Source: Trueperella abortisuis (GTDB lineage: Bacteria; Actinomycetota; Actinomycetes; Actinomycetales; Actinomycetaceae). From it: a DNA stretch of 64,000 nt. The stretch lies in the NCBI RefSeq assembly GCF_030811095.1, contig NZ_JAUSQL010000001.1, forward strand, positions 1,178,001 through 1,242,000, read 5' to 3'. Below are positions 1-9,000 of this stretch, piece after piece. The notes under the pieces are model-generated. The model was not told the DNA's origin. It worked only from the letters and a program-made list of their open reading frames with translations, and made no database searches. The position numbers were made by a program, and so were the translations under genes. Every line of letters starts with the position of its first letter. Position 1 is the stretch's first letter.

Positions 1-104
1 TTGACCTGACCAAGCTCCGCGCCGAGCTGGTTCGCCGTCCGAAGCGTGCCGAAGTTCCGGTCACGTGTGACGTGCAGATGGTCGTCGAGCACTACTCGCG
101 ATAG
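1..104 (+). CDS. rpsD: 30S ribosomal protein S4, 3' end only
   Basis: Only the last 33 codons are inside the window; the reading frame enters from the left edge and stops at TAG 102-104. The visible tail (…RRPKRAEVPVTCDVQMVVEHYSR) matches the conserved C-terminus of ribosomal protein S4, which ends in a VE(F/Y/H)YSR motif in bacteria. S4 is a primary 16S rRNA-binding protein of the small subunit. A perfect 10-bp hairpin follows within 10 nt, so this looks like the end of its transcript. The assignment rests on the short tail alone. Confidence 0.85.
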   Translation, partial: DLTKLRAELVRRPKRAEVPVTCDVQMVVEHYSR

Positions 105-113
105 AACCTCCGG

Positions 114-150
114 ACAACGCGCCGCGGCAAGCCGTGGCGCGTTGTCATTT
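114..150 (+). terminator. Intrinsic terminator after rpsD
   Basis: ACAACGCGCC pairs perfectly with GGCGCGTTGT; the stem extends inward around a CAAG loop. A short, weak T-rich stretch follows. Confidence 0.75.
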
Positions 151-155
151 CCGGT

Positions 156-168
156 TAAGCTATCCCTA
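156..168 (+). promoter_or_regulatory. -10 element of a leaderless promoter (DUF948 gene)
   Basis: TAAGCT at 156-161, then 6 nt, then ATG 168. There is no Shine-Dalgarno sequence, so transcription probably starts at or next to the start codon. Confidence 0.5.
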
Positions 169-527
169 TGGCAGACATTTCTCTTGGACAGATCGCCGGG
201 CTACTGGCCGCCCTCGGCTTCCTCGTACTCGTCTATTTCTCGATCAGGCCGCTACGCAAGCTGTGTTACGTGCTCGACCGCCTGACCGAATCCCTGCGGG
301 AGCTGACCGAGCACACGCTACCCGCTATCGACGAGGCGGCCCAGACAGTGGCCGGGGCGAACCTGCAGGTCCAGAAGCTTGACGCGATCACCGAGGCGGC
401 CGCCCGCACGAGCGAGGACATCTCGGCCATGACCACCTTGGTTACCTCCACTGTTGGCGCGCCCTTCCTCGCCGCGCGCAAGGGTGTCGAGAAGGTGCGC
501 GACGCCTTCGGCACCAAGAAGCCCTAA
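168..527 (+). CDS. DUF948 domain membrane-anchored protein
   Basis: A 119-residue protein with one N-terminal membrane segment (about residues 7-26, GQIAGLLAALGFLVLVYFSI). A long helical stretch follows (about 30-100) rich in L/E/T, as in the DUF948 family of small coiled-coil membrane proteins, and then a basic tail. In actinobacteria such genes commonly sit between rpsD and alaS, as here. The molecular function is not known. The ATG at 168 is preceded by a -10-like TAAGCT rather than a ribosome binding site. The family is recognised from architecture and position, not from a catalytic motif. Confidence 0.75.
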   Translation: MADISLGQIAGLLAALGFLVLVYFSIRPLRKLCYVLDRLTESLRELTEHTLPAIDEAAQTVAGANLQVQKLDAITEAAARTSEDISAMTTLVTSTVGAPFLAARKGVEKVRDAFGTKKP

Positions 528-578
528 GTCATTTTTCTCGGCGCCTACGATGGTTGGGCGCTTTAAGATGGGAGTTCA

Positions 579-3245
579 ATGCGTACCTCTGAGATTCGTC
601 GCCGCTGGCTCGATTACTTCGCCAAGCACGACCACGAGATTGCCGAGTCTGTTCCGCTCGTGTCCCCGGATCCCTCTATCCTTTTCACGATTGCTGGCAT
701 GGTGCCCTTCATTCCGTACATCGTCGGCACGGAGGAGGCTCCGTTCCCGCGCGTGGCCTCGGTCCAAAAGTGCATCCGCACGAACGATATCGATAACGTG
801 GGGCGCACCACCCGTCACGGCACGTTCTTCCAGATGTGCGGCAACTTCTCCTTCGGCGATTACTTTAAGGAAGGCGCGATCGACCTCGCATTCGGGTTGC
901 TGACCACCTCGGTGGACGAGGGTGGCTACGGCCTGGAGAAGGATCGCTTGTGGGTGACGATCTGGGAAGAGGACGAGGTCTCCTATCGCCACCTGACGGA
1001 GGTGGTGGGCCTCGATCCGAAGCACGTGGTGAGGCTCCCGCGCGAGGAGATCTTCTGGTCCACGGGCCAGCCGGGTCCCGCCGGTGGCTGCGCCGAGATC
1101 CATTACGACCGCGGCCCCGACTTCGGGCCGGAGGCCGTGGGCGGAAACGTAGACCCGGGCGGGGATCGCTACCTGGAGATCTGGAATCTCGTCTTCGACG
1201 AGTTCATGCGTGGGGAGGGCACGGGTAACGATTACCCGCTACTTGGCAAGCTCGACAAGACCGCCATCGATACGGGCGCGGGCCTGGAGCGCATCGCCTA
1301 CCTGCTTCAGGGCAAGAAGAACATGTACGAGATCGACGAGGTCTACCCCGTCATCGCCGCCACCGAAGAGCTGACGGGTAAGAAGTACGGCGCGGACGAA
1401 GAAGACGACGTGCGCATGCGCATCGTCGCCGACCACGTCCGTTCGGCGCTCATGCTCATCGGCGACGGCGTGCGCCCCGGCAACGACGGGCGCGGCTACG
1501 TGCTTCGCCGCCTCATCCGCCGCGCGGTCCGCTCGGTGCGATTGCTTGGCTACGAGGAGATGGCTCTTCCGACGCTGCTACCGGCGTCGATGAACGTGAT
1601 GAAGGAGTCCTACCCAGAGTTGGAGACGGACTTCGGTCGGATATCCCGGATCGCCTACGGCGAGGAGGAGGCCTTCCGCCGCACGCTCGAGTCCGGCACC
1701 CAGATCTTCAACGACGCGGTGCGCCAGGCGAAGGCTGAGAAGAAGGAGCTGCCCGGCCAGACTGCCTTCACCCTCCACGACACCTACGGCTTCCCGATCG
1801 ACCTCACGCTCGAAATGGCACACGAAGCCGGCGTTGAGGTCAACGAGGAGGGCTTCCGCACCCTCATGCAGGAGCAGAAGGACCGCGCCCGCGCCGATGC
1901 GTTGGCGAAGAAGACGGGCCACGTGGACGCCTCCGTGTATCACAAGATTGAGGAGCGCTCCGGGGGAGCGACGCGTTTCCTCGGCTACACCGACTACTCC
2001 GCCGACGGCAAGGTGGTCGCCATCTTGCGTGATGGCCAGCCCGTGCCGTTCGCGGAGGCGCCGGCGCAGGTCGACGTCGTGCTCGACCAGACCCCGTTCT
2101 GGGCCGAGCAGGGTGGCCAGCTTGCCGACCACGGAACGATTACGGTTGCGGGCGGCGGTCTTCTCGAGGTGGGCGACGTGCAGATGCCGATCAAGGGACT
2201 TTTCGTGCACCGCGCCACGCTGACCGAGGGTTCGGTCGCGCTTGACGACGCCGTCTACTCCCAGATCGACGCGGATCGGCGCGAGCAGATTGCCCGCGCT
2301 CACACCTCGACCCACATGGTTCACGAGGTGCTCCACGAGGTGCTCGGCCCGGAGGCCACCCAGGCGGGCTCGGAGAATGCGCCCTCGCGCATGCGTTTCG
2401 ACTTCCGCCACGGCTCCCAGGTCTCGGCGGCCGACCTATCGGCGATCGAGGCCGAGGTCAACCGCAAGCTGCAGGAGAACCTGGCGGTCACCGATCAGAT
2501 CATGGGCCTGGAGGAAGCCAAGGCGCTTGGAGCGATGGCCCTCTTCGGCGAGAAGTATGGCAAGGAGGTCCGCGTCGTCTCGATCGGCGGGGACTGGTCG
2601 CGCGAGCTGTGCGCCGGCACCCACGTGGGCGACACGGGCGAAATCGGCCTCGTGTCCATCCTGGGCGAGTCCTCTATCGGCTCGGGCGTGCGTCGCGTGG
2701 AGGCGCTCGTCGGCCGCGGAGCCTACGCCGAGGGTGCGAAGGAGCGCGCGCTCGTCTCCCAGCTTTCGACAATGACCCACGTGCGTCCCGAGGAGCTGCC
2801 CGAGCATATCGAGTCGCTCATTGCCAAGTTGCGCAAGGCCGAGAAGGATCTTGACACGCTTCGCACCGAGAAGCTGACGGCCAGCCTGTCCGAGCTCATC
2901 GAGCGACGCCGCCAGGCACATGGCATCACCGCCGTCATCCACGACTTCGGCACCGACGCCGACCCGAACCAGGTGCGTCAGCTGGCCGCCCAGATCCGCG
3001 AGCGGCTCGGCGCGGCGCCGGCCGTCGTCGCGCTGACCGCCGTGTCCAAGGGCCGACCCTCGGTCGTCATCGCCACGAACGAGGCAGCCCGCGAGCATGG
3101 CATCAAGGCCGGTAAGCTCGTCTCGGTCGCCGCGAAGATCCTCGGCGGAGGAGGCGGCGGCAAGGACGACATGGCGCAGGGCGGCGGCCAGGATCCAGCG
3201 AAGATCAAGGAAGCGCTCGAGGCCATCTTCGCTCAGATCGGCTAG
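579..3245 (+). CDS. alaS: Alanyl-tRNA synthetase
   Basis: Class II aminoacyl-tRNA synthetase charging tRNA-Ala, 888 residues, the usual full length. The N-terminus MRTSEIRRRWLDYFAKHDHE and the following SVPLVSPDPSILFTIAGMVPF are the typical AlaS catalytic-domain start. The editing domain has its HTSTHMVH metal-binding motif near residue 575 and CAGTH near residue 678. A C-terminal DHHA1-type domain ends in the glycine-rich GGGGGGKDDMAQGGG segment. GGGAG at 570-574 could serve as ribosome binding site. -10-like hexamers TACGAT (546-551) and TAAGAT (564-569) lie upstream. It is followed 3 nt later by ruvX, so alaS-ruvX-mltG-aroE-like are probably cotranscribed, a common actinobacterial order. 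Confidence 0.98.
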   Translation: MRTSEIRRRWLDYFAKHDHEIAESVPLVSPDPSILFTIAGMVPFIPYIVGTEEAPFPRVASVQKCIRTNDIDNVGRTTRHGTFFQMCGNFSFGDYFKEGAIDLAFGLLTTSVDEGGYGLEKDRLWVTIWEEDEVSYRHLTEVVGLDPKHVVRLPREEIFWSTGQPGPAGGCAEIHYDRGPDFGPEAVGGNVDPGGDRYLEIWNLVFDEFMRGEGTGNDYPLLGKLDKTAIDTGAGLERIAYLLQGKKNMYEIDEVYPVIAATEELTGKKYGADEEDDVRMRIVADHVRSALMLIGDGVRPGNDGRGYVLRRLIRRAVRSVRLLGYEEMALPTLLPASMNVMKESYPELETDFGRISRIAYGEEEAFRRTLESGTQIFNDAVRQAKAEKKELPGQTAFTLHDTYGFPIDLTLEMAHEAGVEVNEEGFRTLMQEQKDRARADALAKKTGHVDASVYHKIEERSGGATRFLGYTDYSADGKVVAILRDGQPVPFAEAPAQVDVVLDQTPFWAEQGGQLADHGTITVAGGGLLEVGDVQMPIKGLFVHRATLTEGSVALDDAVYSQIDADRREQIARAHTSTHMVHEVLHEVLGPEATQAGSENAPSRMRFDFRHGSQVSAADLSAIEAEVNRKLQENLAVTDQIMGLEEAKALGAMALFGEKYGKEVRVVSIGGDWSRELCAGTHVGDTGEIGLVSILGESSIGSGVRRVEALVGRGAYAEGAKERALVSQLSTMTHVRPEELPEHIESLIAKLRKAEKDLDTLRTEKLTASLSELIERRRQAHGITAVIHDFGTDADPNQVRQLAAQIRERLGAAPAVVALTAVSKGRPSVVIATNEAAREHGIKAGKLVSVAAKILGGGGGGKDDMAQGGGQDPAKIKEALEAIFAQIG

Positions 3246-3248
3246 GCC

Positions 3249-3707
3249 GTGAGGATAGGTATACGATTCGGGGTCGACGTCGGTGCCGCGCGCATCGGCG
3301 TCGCCCGGAGCGATTCGGCGGGGATCCTCGCCACGCCAGTGGCGACTCTGCGAAGCGGTAGGGGCGATGTCGACGCCGTGGCGAAGATGGTGCGTGAGGC
3401 TGACGCGCTCGAGGTGATCGTCGGACTGCCGCTCAACATGGATGGCAGCGAGGGCAAGTCGGCGAGAGTCGCCCGGGCGTGGGCGCGGCGGCTTGCGCGG
3501 CGAATCTCACCCGTCGCGGTACGGATGCAGGACGAACGACTCAGCACGGTTCAGGCTCATCGTCAGCTTCACGAGGCCGGACGTAGGGAAATAACCCATC
3601 GGCATGTGGTCGACCAAGCGGCAGCGGTTATCATTTTGGAAAGTGCGCTGGAACAGGAACGCGTGAGCGGTCGCGTGCCAGAGCTGGTGCTAACTGCGGA
3701 GGAATAA
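3249..3707 (+). CDS. ruvX: Putative pre-16S rRNA nuclease / Holliday junction resolvase-like (YqgF)
   Basis: A 152-residue RNase H-fold protein of the YqgF/RuvX family, implicated in 16S rRNA 5'-end maturation and resembling Holliday junction resolvases. It opens with the family's first acidic strand (IRFGVDVGAARIGVARSDSAG). VIVGLPLNMDGSEG and VRMQDERLSTVQA are the second and third conserved acidic blocks, followed by a conserved D in HRHVVDQAAAVIILE. The start is GTG, 3 nt after the alaS stop with no clear Shine-Dalgarno sequence, so translation is probably coupled. One nucleotide separates it from mltG. Confidence 0.92.
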   Translation: MRIGIRFGVDVGAARIGVARSDSAGILATPVATLRSGRGDVDAVAKMVREADALEVIVGLPLNMDGSEGKSARVARAWARRLARRISPVAVRMQDERLSTVQAHRQLHEAGRREITHRHVVDQAAAVIILESALEQERVSGRVPELVLTAEE

Positions 3708-3708
3708 C

Positions 3709-4863
3709 GTGTCACAGCTTTTCGATAAGCTCCCGGATAAACAGGCAAAGGCCAAGGGCGCAGGCGAACGCGCCACGCACAGACGTAAGCGGGGTCTGCG
3801 GACCGCGGTGGTGACGTTCGTGGCGGTCGCGCTCCTGGTCATGTCGGCTGTAGTGGCCCTTCCGCACGTCCAGTCTCTTCTTTCCCTCGATCGACCGACC
3901 GCGCAAGACTATGAGGGTGAGGGCAGTGGCGAGGTCATCGTGACGATCCCGGAGGGCTCGACGGGTCGTGATATCGCGGCGATCCTCCTGGCCGGCGACG
4001 TCGTGGCCTCCGAGCGTGCCTTCGTGGACGCCTTCCAAGCCGACCGGAGGGCCTCATCGATCCAAGCCGGATCATACAAGCTTAAGAGCAAGATGTCGGC
4101 GGTGGCCGCCCTCGCGGCCCTGCTCGACCCCGCCTCCCGCGCCGAGATGACGATCTCCATCCCGGAGGGTTTCACCGTCCAACAGGTCTCGGATCGGCTC
4201 GTCAACGTGATGGGCTACGATGCGGCCGAGGTTGAAAGCGCGTTGGCGGACACCGAGGCGCTCGGCTTGCCCGCCGAGGCGGATGGCTCCGTGGAGGGCT
4301 GGCTCTCGCCCGTGACGTACTCCTTCGCCCCGGACACCTCGGCGCGTCAGGCACTGGCCGCCATGGTTGCGAAGCGGGTCAGCGAGCTCCAGGCCTCCGG
4401 AATCGCGCGCGAGAATTGGGCCCGCACCATCATTGTCGCCTCGATCGTAGAGCGCGAGGTGAACTGGCCAGATTATTACGCGCAGGTGGCGCGGGTGATC
4501 GAGAACCGGCTAGCGGACAAGGGCGAGGTCAATGGACGTCTCCAGATGGACTCCACTGTCCTATTCGGCGTGGGCAAGTCCGGCGGCGTTCCCACCCGAG
4601 AGGACCTCGCGGACGATAACCCGTACAACTCCTATCTTCACCCAGGCCTGCCGCCCACCGCGATCTCGAATCCGAGCATCGAGGTCATCAAGGCCTCGGC
4701 GAACCCGCCCGCGGGCAACTGGCTCTACTTCGTCACCGTCAACCTCGACACCGGCGAGACGAAGTTCGCCACCACCCTTGACGAGCACAACGCCAACGTG
4801 GAAGAGCTTCGCAAGTGGGTGGCCGATCACCCGGATTCAGGCGCGTCAGAGAGCGCTCGTTGA
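3709..4863 (+). CDS. mltG: Endolytic peptidoglycan transglycosylase MltG
   Basis: A 384-residue inner-membrane enzyme that cleaves nascent glycan strands and so ends their elongation. The basic cytoplasmic tail (1-30) is followed by one membrane segment (about 31-52) and an extracytoplasmic YceG/MltG domain. The catalytic glutamate is in ASIVEREV (about residue 248). The conserved blocks NGRLQMDSTV, YNSYLHPGLPPTAISNP and WLYFVT follow, all diagnostic of the family. Start GTG, one base after the ruvX stop. Its stop codon overlaps the likely TTG start of the AroE-like gene. Confidence 0.95.
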   Translation: MSQLFDKLPDKQAKAKGAGERATHRRKRGLRTAVVTFVAVALLVMSAVVALPHVQSLLSLDRPTAQDYEGEGSGEVIVTIPEGSTGRDIAAILLAGDVVASERAFVDAFQADRRASSIQAGSYKLKSKMSAVAALAALLDPASRAEMTISIPEGFTVQQVSDRLVNVMGYDAAEVESALADTEALGLPAEADGSVEGWLSPVTYSFAPDTSARQALAAMVAKRVSELQASGIARENWARTIIVASIVEREVNWPDYYAQVARVIENRLADKGEVNGRLQMDSTVLFGVGKSGGVPTREDLADDNPYNSYLHPGLPPTAISNPSIEVIKASANPPAGNWLYFVTVNLDTGETKFATTLDEHNANVEELRKWVADHPDSGASESAR

Positions 4864-5534
4864 TCGGCGTCGTCGGACTTGATCCGGCACCGTTCCGCCT
4901 CGCCTGCGCCGAGGTGGTTGAGCTGGGCGCCGTGCGGCTCGATTTTCCGGGCACCGGGATGGCGTTCGCGGTCGACCCCAACCCGGCCTTACGGGAGGCC
5001 TGTGACGCCATTGACGGGCTCGCGAAGGGCGTGGGCGCGATCGATACACTCGTTTTTCAGCCGATGGGCAGCGAGCGGATGGCGGTTGGCTTCGCCGCCC
5101 TGCCCGGCGCGCTCGGTCGGACCTTGGACGCCCACCTCGGCGTGCACTCCGGCGGTGGCACGCGCCTGGCCGCCATTGTGGGCTCGGGGGCGACGGCGGC
5201 CTGCGCGGTCGCGGCTCTCGTCCAGCATCGTTACCGGGTCCTCGTCGCGGCCGAGGTGCCGGGTCTCGCGGTGAGCGCCGCGCACAGGATGAACGTCGAC
5301 GTCGACCTCGTAGCGCCCGCTGCGCTGGCGGGGCAACGCCTCGATCTGCTTGTCCAGACGGTGCCCGGTCGAGTGCAAGCGGTGCCGAGTGCCGTGGTCG
5401 ACGTCGCCGGTGCGTGGAGCGGGGCCGATGGCCGGGTGATCGCGGCGCGCGAGGTTAACGCGCGGCAACGTCAGGATCAGATCCGGGTGCTGACGGGCAA
5501 AAACGTCGGCGTCGAAGCGATACTCGAGATATAG
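4860..5534 (+). CDS. Degenerate shikimate dehydrogenase-like protein
   Basis: About 224 residues, in the position where actinobacteria carry aroE (after mltG, before aroC-aroK-aroB). It aligns with shikimate dehydrogenase in pattern: GAIDTLVFQ resembles the AroE GAVNTLV block, and LAAIVGSGATAACAVAALV is a Rossmann nucleotide-binding turn. The N-terminal substrate loop (HSxSP) is not seen, nor the NxTxPxK catalytic lysine block. The active-site NTDG is replaced by GFAAL. It is also shorter than the usual 270 residues. It therefore looks like a pseudoenzyme or a highly diverged enzyme. I chose TTG 4860, which overlaps the mltG stop (TTGA); an in-frame GTG at 4815 is the alternative. Confidence 0.65.
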   Translation: MIGVVGLDPAPFRLACAEVVELGAVRLDFPGTGMAFAVDPNPALREACDAIDGLAKGVGAIDTLVFQPMGSERMAVGFAALPGALGRTLDAHLGVHSGGGTRLAAIVGSGATAACAVAALVQHRYRVLVAAEVPGLAVSAAHRMNVDVDLVAPAALAGQRLDLLVQTVPGRVQAVPSAVVDVAGAWSGADGRVIAAREVNARQRQDQIRVLTGKNVGVEAILEI

Positions 5535-5546
5535 GGACACGCGCGA

Positions 5547-5593
5547 GGGGTGCTCGCCGGTCCATAGTTGCTCCGTAGCCGGCGCGCGACCCC
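5547..5593 (+). terminator. Possible hairpin terminator after the AroE-like gene
   Basis: GGGGTGCTCGCCGG (5547-5560) pairs imperfectly with CCGGCGCGCGACCCC (5579-5593) across an 18-nt loop. No T-run follows, so its role as a terminator is uncertain. Confidence 0.35.
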
Positions 5594-5628
5594 TGTGGAT
5601 AACGCCGAGGCACGGTGGTGGGAATCGC

Positions 5629-5641
5629 TAGCCTGAGGGCA
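5629..5641 (+). promoter_or_regulatory. -10 element of a leaderless promoter (prepilin peptidase)
   Basis: TAGCCT at 5629-5634, 6 nt, then ATG 5641. No ribosome binding site is present. Confidence 0.45.
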
Positions 5642-6195
5642 TGCATCCGCTTCTTTACAACTCGATGACGAACCGCCAGGCCGCGCTCCTCGTGTGCGCG
5701 AGCGCGCTCACCTCGGCGTGGGTTGCCGGCACGGTCTGGGCGGGGCAACCGCAGTGGTGGTTGCCTGCGGTTTTCGCCGCCCTCTTTTACCCGCCGCTCG
5801 CCATCAATGCCGTGATCGACGCCCGTCACCACGTGCTTTTGAAGAACTGGACGCACCTGGCAGGTTTAATCGCTGTTCTCGCCTTCATGGCCGCGGGCGC
5901 GCCGTGGCCAAACCTGCTGATTGGCGCGGCGATCGCTCTGCCGATGCTCGCGGTCTCAATCTTCACGCGCGGCAGGCTGATGGGGATGGGCGACGCCCGC
6001 CTTATCGCGGTGGCGAGCCTGTGGAATTCCATCTGGGACCCTCGCGGCGCGCTCGTCATGGTCTGCGTGAGCTTCGCCCTGCACGTGTTCTACGTGCTCG
6101 GGCGTTCACTCGTGGCGCACGTGACGCTACGTTCCCGCCATGCGCTAGGCCCGTGGCTTGTGGCCGGATCCTTCCTGGCCTTCACCCTCGCGTGA
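5641..6195 (+). CDS. A24-family prepilin peptidase-like membrane protease
   Basis: A 184-residue polytopic membrane protein resembling the short, methyltransferase-free prepilin peptidases (CpaA/TadV-like). Both catalytic aspartates are visible: AVIDARHH (first Asp, about residue 60) and the GMGD motif in [10 protein letters not shown] (second Asp, about residue 118). Hydrophobic segments surround them. Such enzymes cleave the leader of type IV/Tad pilins or pseudopilins. No pilin or secretion ATPase gene lies in this window, so its substrate must be encoded elsewhere. It sits just before aroC, the order seen in several actinobacteria. It probably has its own leaderless promoter. Confidence 0.85.
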   Translation: MHPLLYNSMTNRQAALLVCASALTSAWVAGTVWAGQPQWWLPAVFAALFYPPLAINAVIDARHHVLLKNWTHLAGLIAVLAFMAAGAPWPNLLIGAAIALPMLAVSIFTRGRLMGMGDARLIAVASLWNSIWDPRGALVMVCVSFALHVFYVLGRSLVAHVTLRSRHALGPWLVAGSFLAFTLA

Positions 6196-6225
6196 GCTGG
6201 TCGGGCGCCGGGCGGCGCAAGATGG

Positions 6226-6239
6226 CACAATAGGAGGCA
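6226..6239 (+). promoter_or_regulatory. -10-like element directly before aroC
   Basis: CACAAT at 6226-6231, 7 nt, then ATG 6239. The AGGAGG at 6232-6237 ends only 1 nt before the ATG, too close to act as a normal ribosome binding site, which favours a leaderless start. Confidence 0.4.
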
Positions 6240-7450
6240 TGATTCGGTGGAGTACGGCAGGTGAGTCCCACGGCCCGGCGCTGGTGGCCCTCTTCGAGGG
6301 CATGCCGGCAGGTGTCCGGGTCACCAGTGAGGATATCAAGCACGCCCTGTGGCGTCGGCGGCTCGGCTACGGGCGCGGCAGCAGGCAGCAGTTCGAGCAG
6401 GACGAGCTGAGGATCCTGTCCGGGATCCGGCACGGCCAGACTCTCGGCTCGCCCATCGCACTCGAGATCGGCAACTCGGAGTGGCCCAAGTGGTCCACCG
6501 TCATGAGCGCGGACCCGGTCGCGCCCGAGGCTCTCCTCATCGACGCCGGCACCGGCGACGAACGCGAGGTCTCCCGCAACAAGCCGCTCACGAGGCCGCG
6601 CCCGGGGCACGCGGACCTGGTGGGCATGAACAAGTACGGCTTTAATTCCGCCCGCCCGGTGCTCGAGCGCGCCTCGGCGCGCGAGACCGCCGCACGGGTC
6701 GCGCTCGGCGAGCTTGCCAAACAACTCCTCGCCCAGGCCGCGGGTACCCGGATCGTCTCCCACGTGGTGGAAGTGGGCGCCGTCCGCGGGGAGGGCCTGA
6801 GTCTACCGACGCCTGAGGATGCTCCCGCCCTCGACGGATGCGACGTGCGCCAGCTGAACACCGAGCTCGCAGCCGCCTTTCGCGCCGAGGTCGACGCGGC
6901 GAAGAAGGACGCGGATACGCTCGGCGGCGTCGTGGAGGTCGCGGCTTGGGGAGTCCCGCAGGGACTGGGCACGCACGTGCGTGGGCAGGATCGCCTGGAC
7001 GGGCGGCTCGCCGGCGCTCTCATGTCGATTCAGGCGGTCAAGGGCGTGGAGATCGGAGACGGCTTCGATACGGCCCGGCGGCGCGGATCGGAGGCACACG
7101 ACGAGATCGTTCGTGAAGGCGGGAGCCTCCACAGGCTGACCAACCGGGCCGGAGGCATCGAGGGAGGCATGTCGAACGGCGAGCCGATCGTGGTGCGTGT
7201 GGCCTACAAGCCGATTTCAACCGTCCCGCGTGCGCTGCGTACCATTGACGTCGCGACTGGGGAGGCAGCCACCGCGCTTCACCAGCGTTCCGACACCACG
7301 GCCGTCGTTCCTGGGGCCGTCATCGCGGAGGCGATGGTGGCGCTTGTGCTGGCCGAAGCGCTCGTGGAGAAGTTCGGCGGCGATTCGCTGGCCGAGATCC
7401 GGCGCAACCTGGACTCGTGGTGGCACTCGATCGACGAGGTTCGTAGGTAA
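6239..7450 (+). CDS. aroC: Chorismate synthase
   Basis: A 403-residue enzyme converting 5-enolpyruvylshikimate-3-phosphate to chorismate with reduced FMN, the last common step of aromatic amino acid synthesis. The start [18 protein letters not shown] carries the family signature [15 protein letters not shown], the SARETA block and GGMSNGEP with the downstream RSDTTAVVP are also conserved. Length is normal. The ATG at 6239 matches the family N-terminus exactly even though the AGGAGG is unusually close. The stop overlaps the start of aroKB (TAATG), so translation is coupled. Confidence 0.98.
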   Translation: MIRWSTAGESHGPALVALFEGMPAGVRVTSEDIKHALWRRRLGYGRGSRQQFEQDELRILSGIRHGQTLGSPIALEIGNSEWPKWSTVMSADPVAPEALLIDAGTGDEREVSRNKPLTRPRPGHADLVGMNKYGFNSARPVLERASARETAARVALGELAKQLLAQAAGTRIVSHVVEVGAVRGEGLSLPTPEDAPALDGCDVRQLNTELAAAFRAEVDAAKKDADTLGGVVEVAAWGVPQGLGTHVRGQDRLDGRLAGALMSIQAVKGVEIGDGFDTARRRGSEAHDEIVREGGSLHRLTNRAGGIEGGMSNGEPIVVRVAYKPISTVPRALRTIDVATGEAATALHQRSDTTAVVPGAVIAEAMVALVLAEALVEKFGGDSLAEIRRNLDSWWHSIDEVRR

Positions 7451-9000
7451 TGGGGCCACGCGCGATCTTTATCGGCATGCCCGGCGCCGGCAAGTCAACG
7501 GTGGGCAGGCGCGTCGCCGCGGCACTCGGGCTCGACTTTCGCGACTCCGACGAGCTCGTCGCGGCCCGCACCGGACGTAGCGTTGCCGCTATCTTCGATA
7601 GCGAGGGCGAGGCCGCCTTTCGCGAGATCGAGGCCGACGCGATCGAATGGGCCTGCCGTGAGTTCGACGGTATCCTCGCGCTCGGGGGTGGTGCAATCCT
7701 GCACGATCGCACGCGCCGCCTGCTCTCCGACCAGCATGTCATCCTCATTGAGGCTACGGACGAGGAGCTGACCCGGCGGGTGAGCCGCTCGCGGACCGTG
7801 CGTCCGTTGTTGCGTGCAGACCCTGCGCTCCAGATCAGGAATCTACGACGCCATCGCTCGACGCTTTACCACTGCGTTGCCAATTATGTTGTTCTTTCTG
7901 ACGCGCGCCCCGTGGCCCGCGTCGTTGATGAGGTGGTGAATCACTTGGAGGCTCCCTACAGGCGCATTGCGGTGGCAGGTCAGGACTACGAGGTGGTGAT
8001 CGGACACGCGCTCGCCTCGGACGTCGTCAAGCTGGCGGCCACGAAGTCTCGCGCGCTGGTGGTGTTCGACGAGGACGTGGAGCGCTACGCCCAACCGATC
8101 ATCACCGAGCTGACAATTTCCGATGTCCCCACAGCCACCTTCAGGCTACCGCGCGGCGAGGAGGCGAAGACGGCGCAGGTCTTAGAGCGCGGTTGGCGCG
8201 CCGCGGGGGAGGCGCACATCGGTCGCGACGGCGTTGTCATTGCGGTCGGTGGGGGAGCAACGACCGACCTGGGCGGCTTCCTTGCGGCCACGTGGCTGCG
8301 GGGTGTGTCGGTCATCCACGTCCCCACCACGCTCCTGGGCATGGTGGATGCGGCCGTGGGTGGCAAGACGGGGATCAACACGGAGCACGGCAAGAACCTC
8401 GTGGGGGCGTTCCATCCCCCGCTGGGCGTCTTCTGCGACCTGGACACCCTTGCCACCCTGGATCCCGCTGAGCTTCGAGCCGGCATGGGAGAGGTGGCCA
8501 AGTGCGGCATGATCGCGGACCGGGAGATCTTGACCATCATTGAGGCCGGCGACGCCGAGGCGCAGCGCTTCGCACTCATCTCCCGTAGCGTCCAGGTCAA
8601 GGCCGACATCGTATCCGGTGACCTGCGTGAGTCGGGGCGGCGTGAGTTCCTCAACTATGGCCATACGCTGGCCCACGCGATCGAGGCCTCCTCTGGATAC
8701 CGGGTCCGTCACGGCGAGGCGGTGGCGGTCGGCTGCGTGTTTGCCGCGGCGCTTTCGGAGGCGGCGGGAGTCGGACCGGCGGGGCTGGCCGAGCATCACC
8801 GCCGGATCCTGTCCATGCTCGGCCTTCCCACTACGTACGCGGGCGCGAGCCGCGAGGAGTTGGTCAACATCATGTTCTCGGATAAGAAGGTCCGCGATGG
8901 CAAGCTCCGCTTCGTCGTCTTGCGGGAGCTGGGCGCGCCCGAGATCCTGTTTCCCACCCCCGGTCAGCTCGAGGCGGCCTTTGCGGAGGTGGGCCTGTGA
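7450..9000 (+). CDS. aroKB: Bifunctional shikimate kinase / 3-dehydroquinate synthase
   Basis: A 516-residue fusion supplying two steps of the shikimate pathway. Residues 1-165 are a shikimate kinase: P-loop GMPGAGKST at 9-17, DSDELV substrate acid, GGGAIL near 79-84 and an RTVRPLL lid arginine. Residues about 170-516 are 3-dehydroquinate synthase: VGGGATTDLGGF nucleotide loop, VPTTLLGMVDAAVGGKTGIN, and metal ligands in EVAKCG, NYGHTLAHAIE and RHGEAVAVG. Both active sites look intact. The ATG overlaps the aroC stop (TAATG). The fusion is known in some actinobacteria. No 3-dehydroquinate dehydratase gene is nearby. Confidence 0.96.
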   Translation: MGPRAIFIGMPGAGKSTVGRRVAAALGLDFRDSDELVAARTGRSVAAIFDSEGEAAFREIEADAIEWACREFDGILALGGGAILHDRTRRLLSDQHVILIEATDEELTRRVSRSRTVRPLLRADPALQIRNLRRHRSTLYHCVANYVVLSDARPVARVVDEVVNHLEAPYRRIAVAGQDYEVVIGHALASDVVKLAATKSRALVVFDEDVERYAQPIITELTISDVPTATFRLPRGEEAKTAQVLERGWRAAGEAHIGRDGVVIAVGGGATTDLGGFLAATWLRGVSVIHVPTTLLGMVDAAVGGKTGINTEHGKNLVGAFHPPLGVFCDLDTLATLDPAELRAGMGEVAKCGMIADREILTIIEAGDAEAQRFALISRSVQVKADIVSGDLRESGRREFLNYGHTLAHAIEASSGYRVRHGEAVAVGCVFAAALSEAAGVGPAGLAEHHRRILSMLGLPTTYAGASREELVNIMFSDKKVRDGKLRFVVLRELGAPEILFPTPGQLEAAFAEVGL

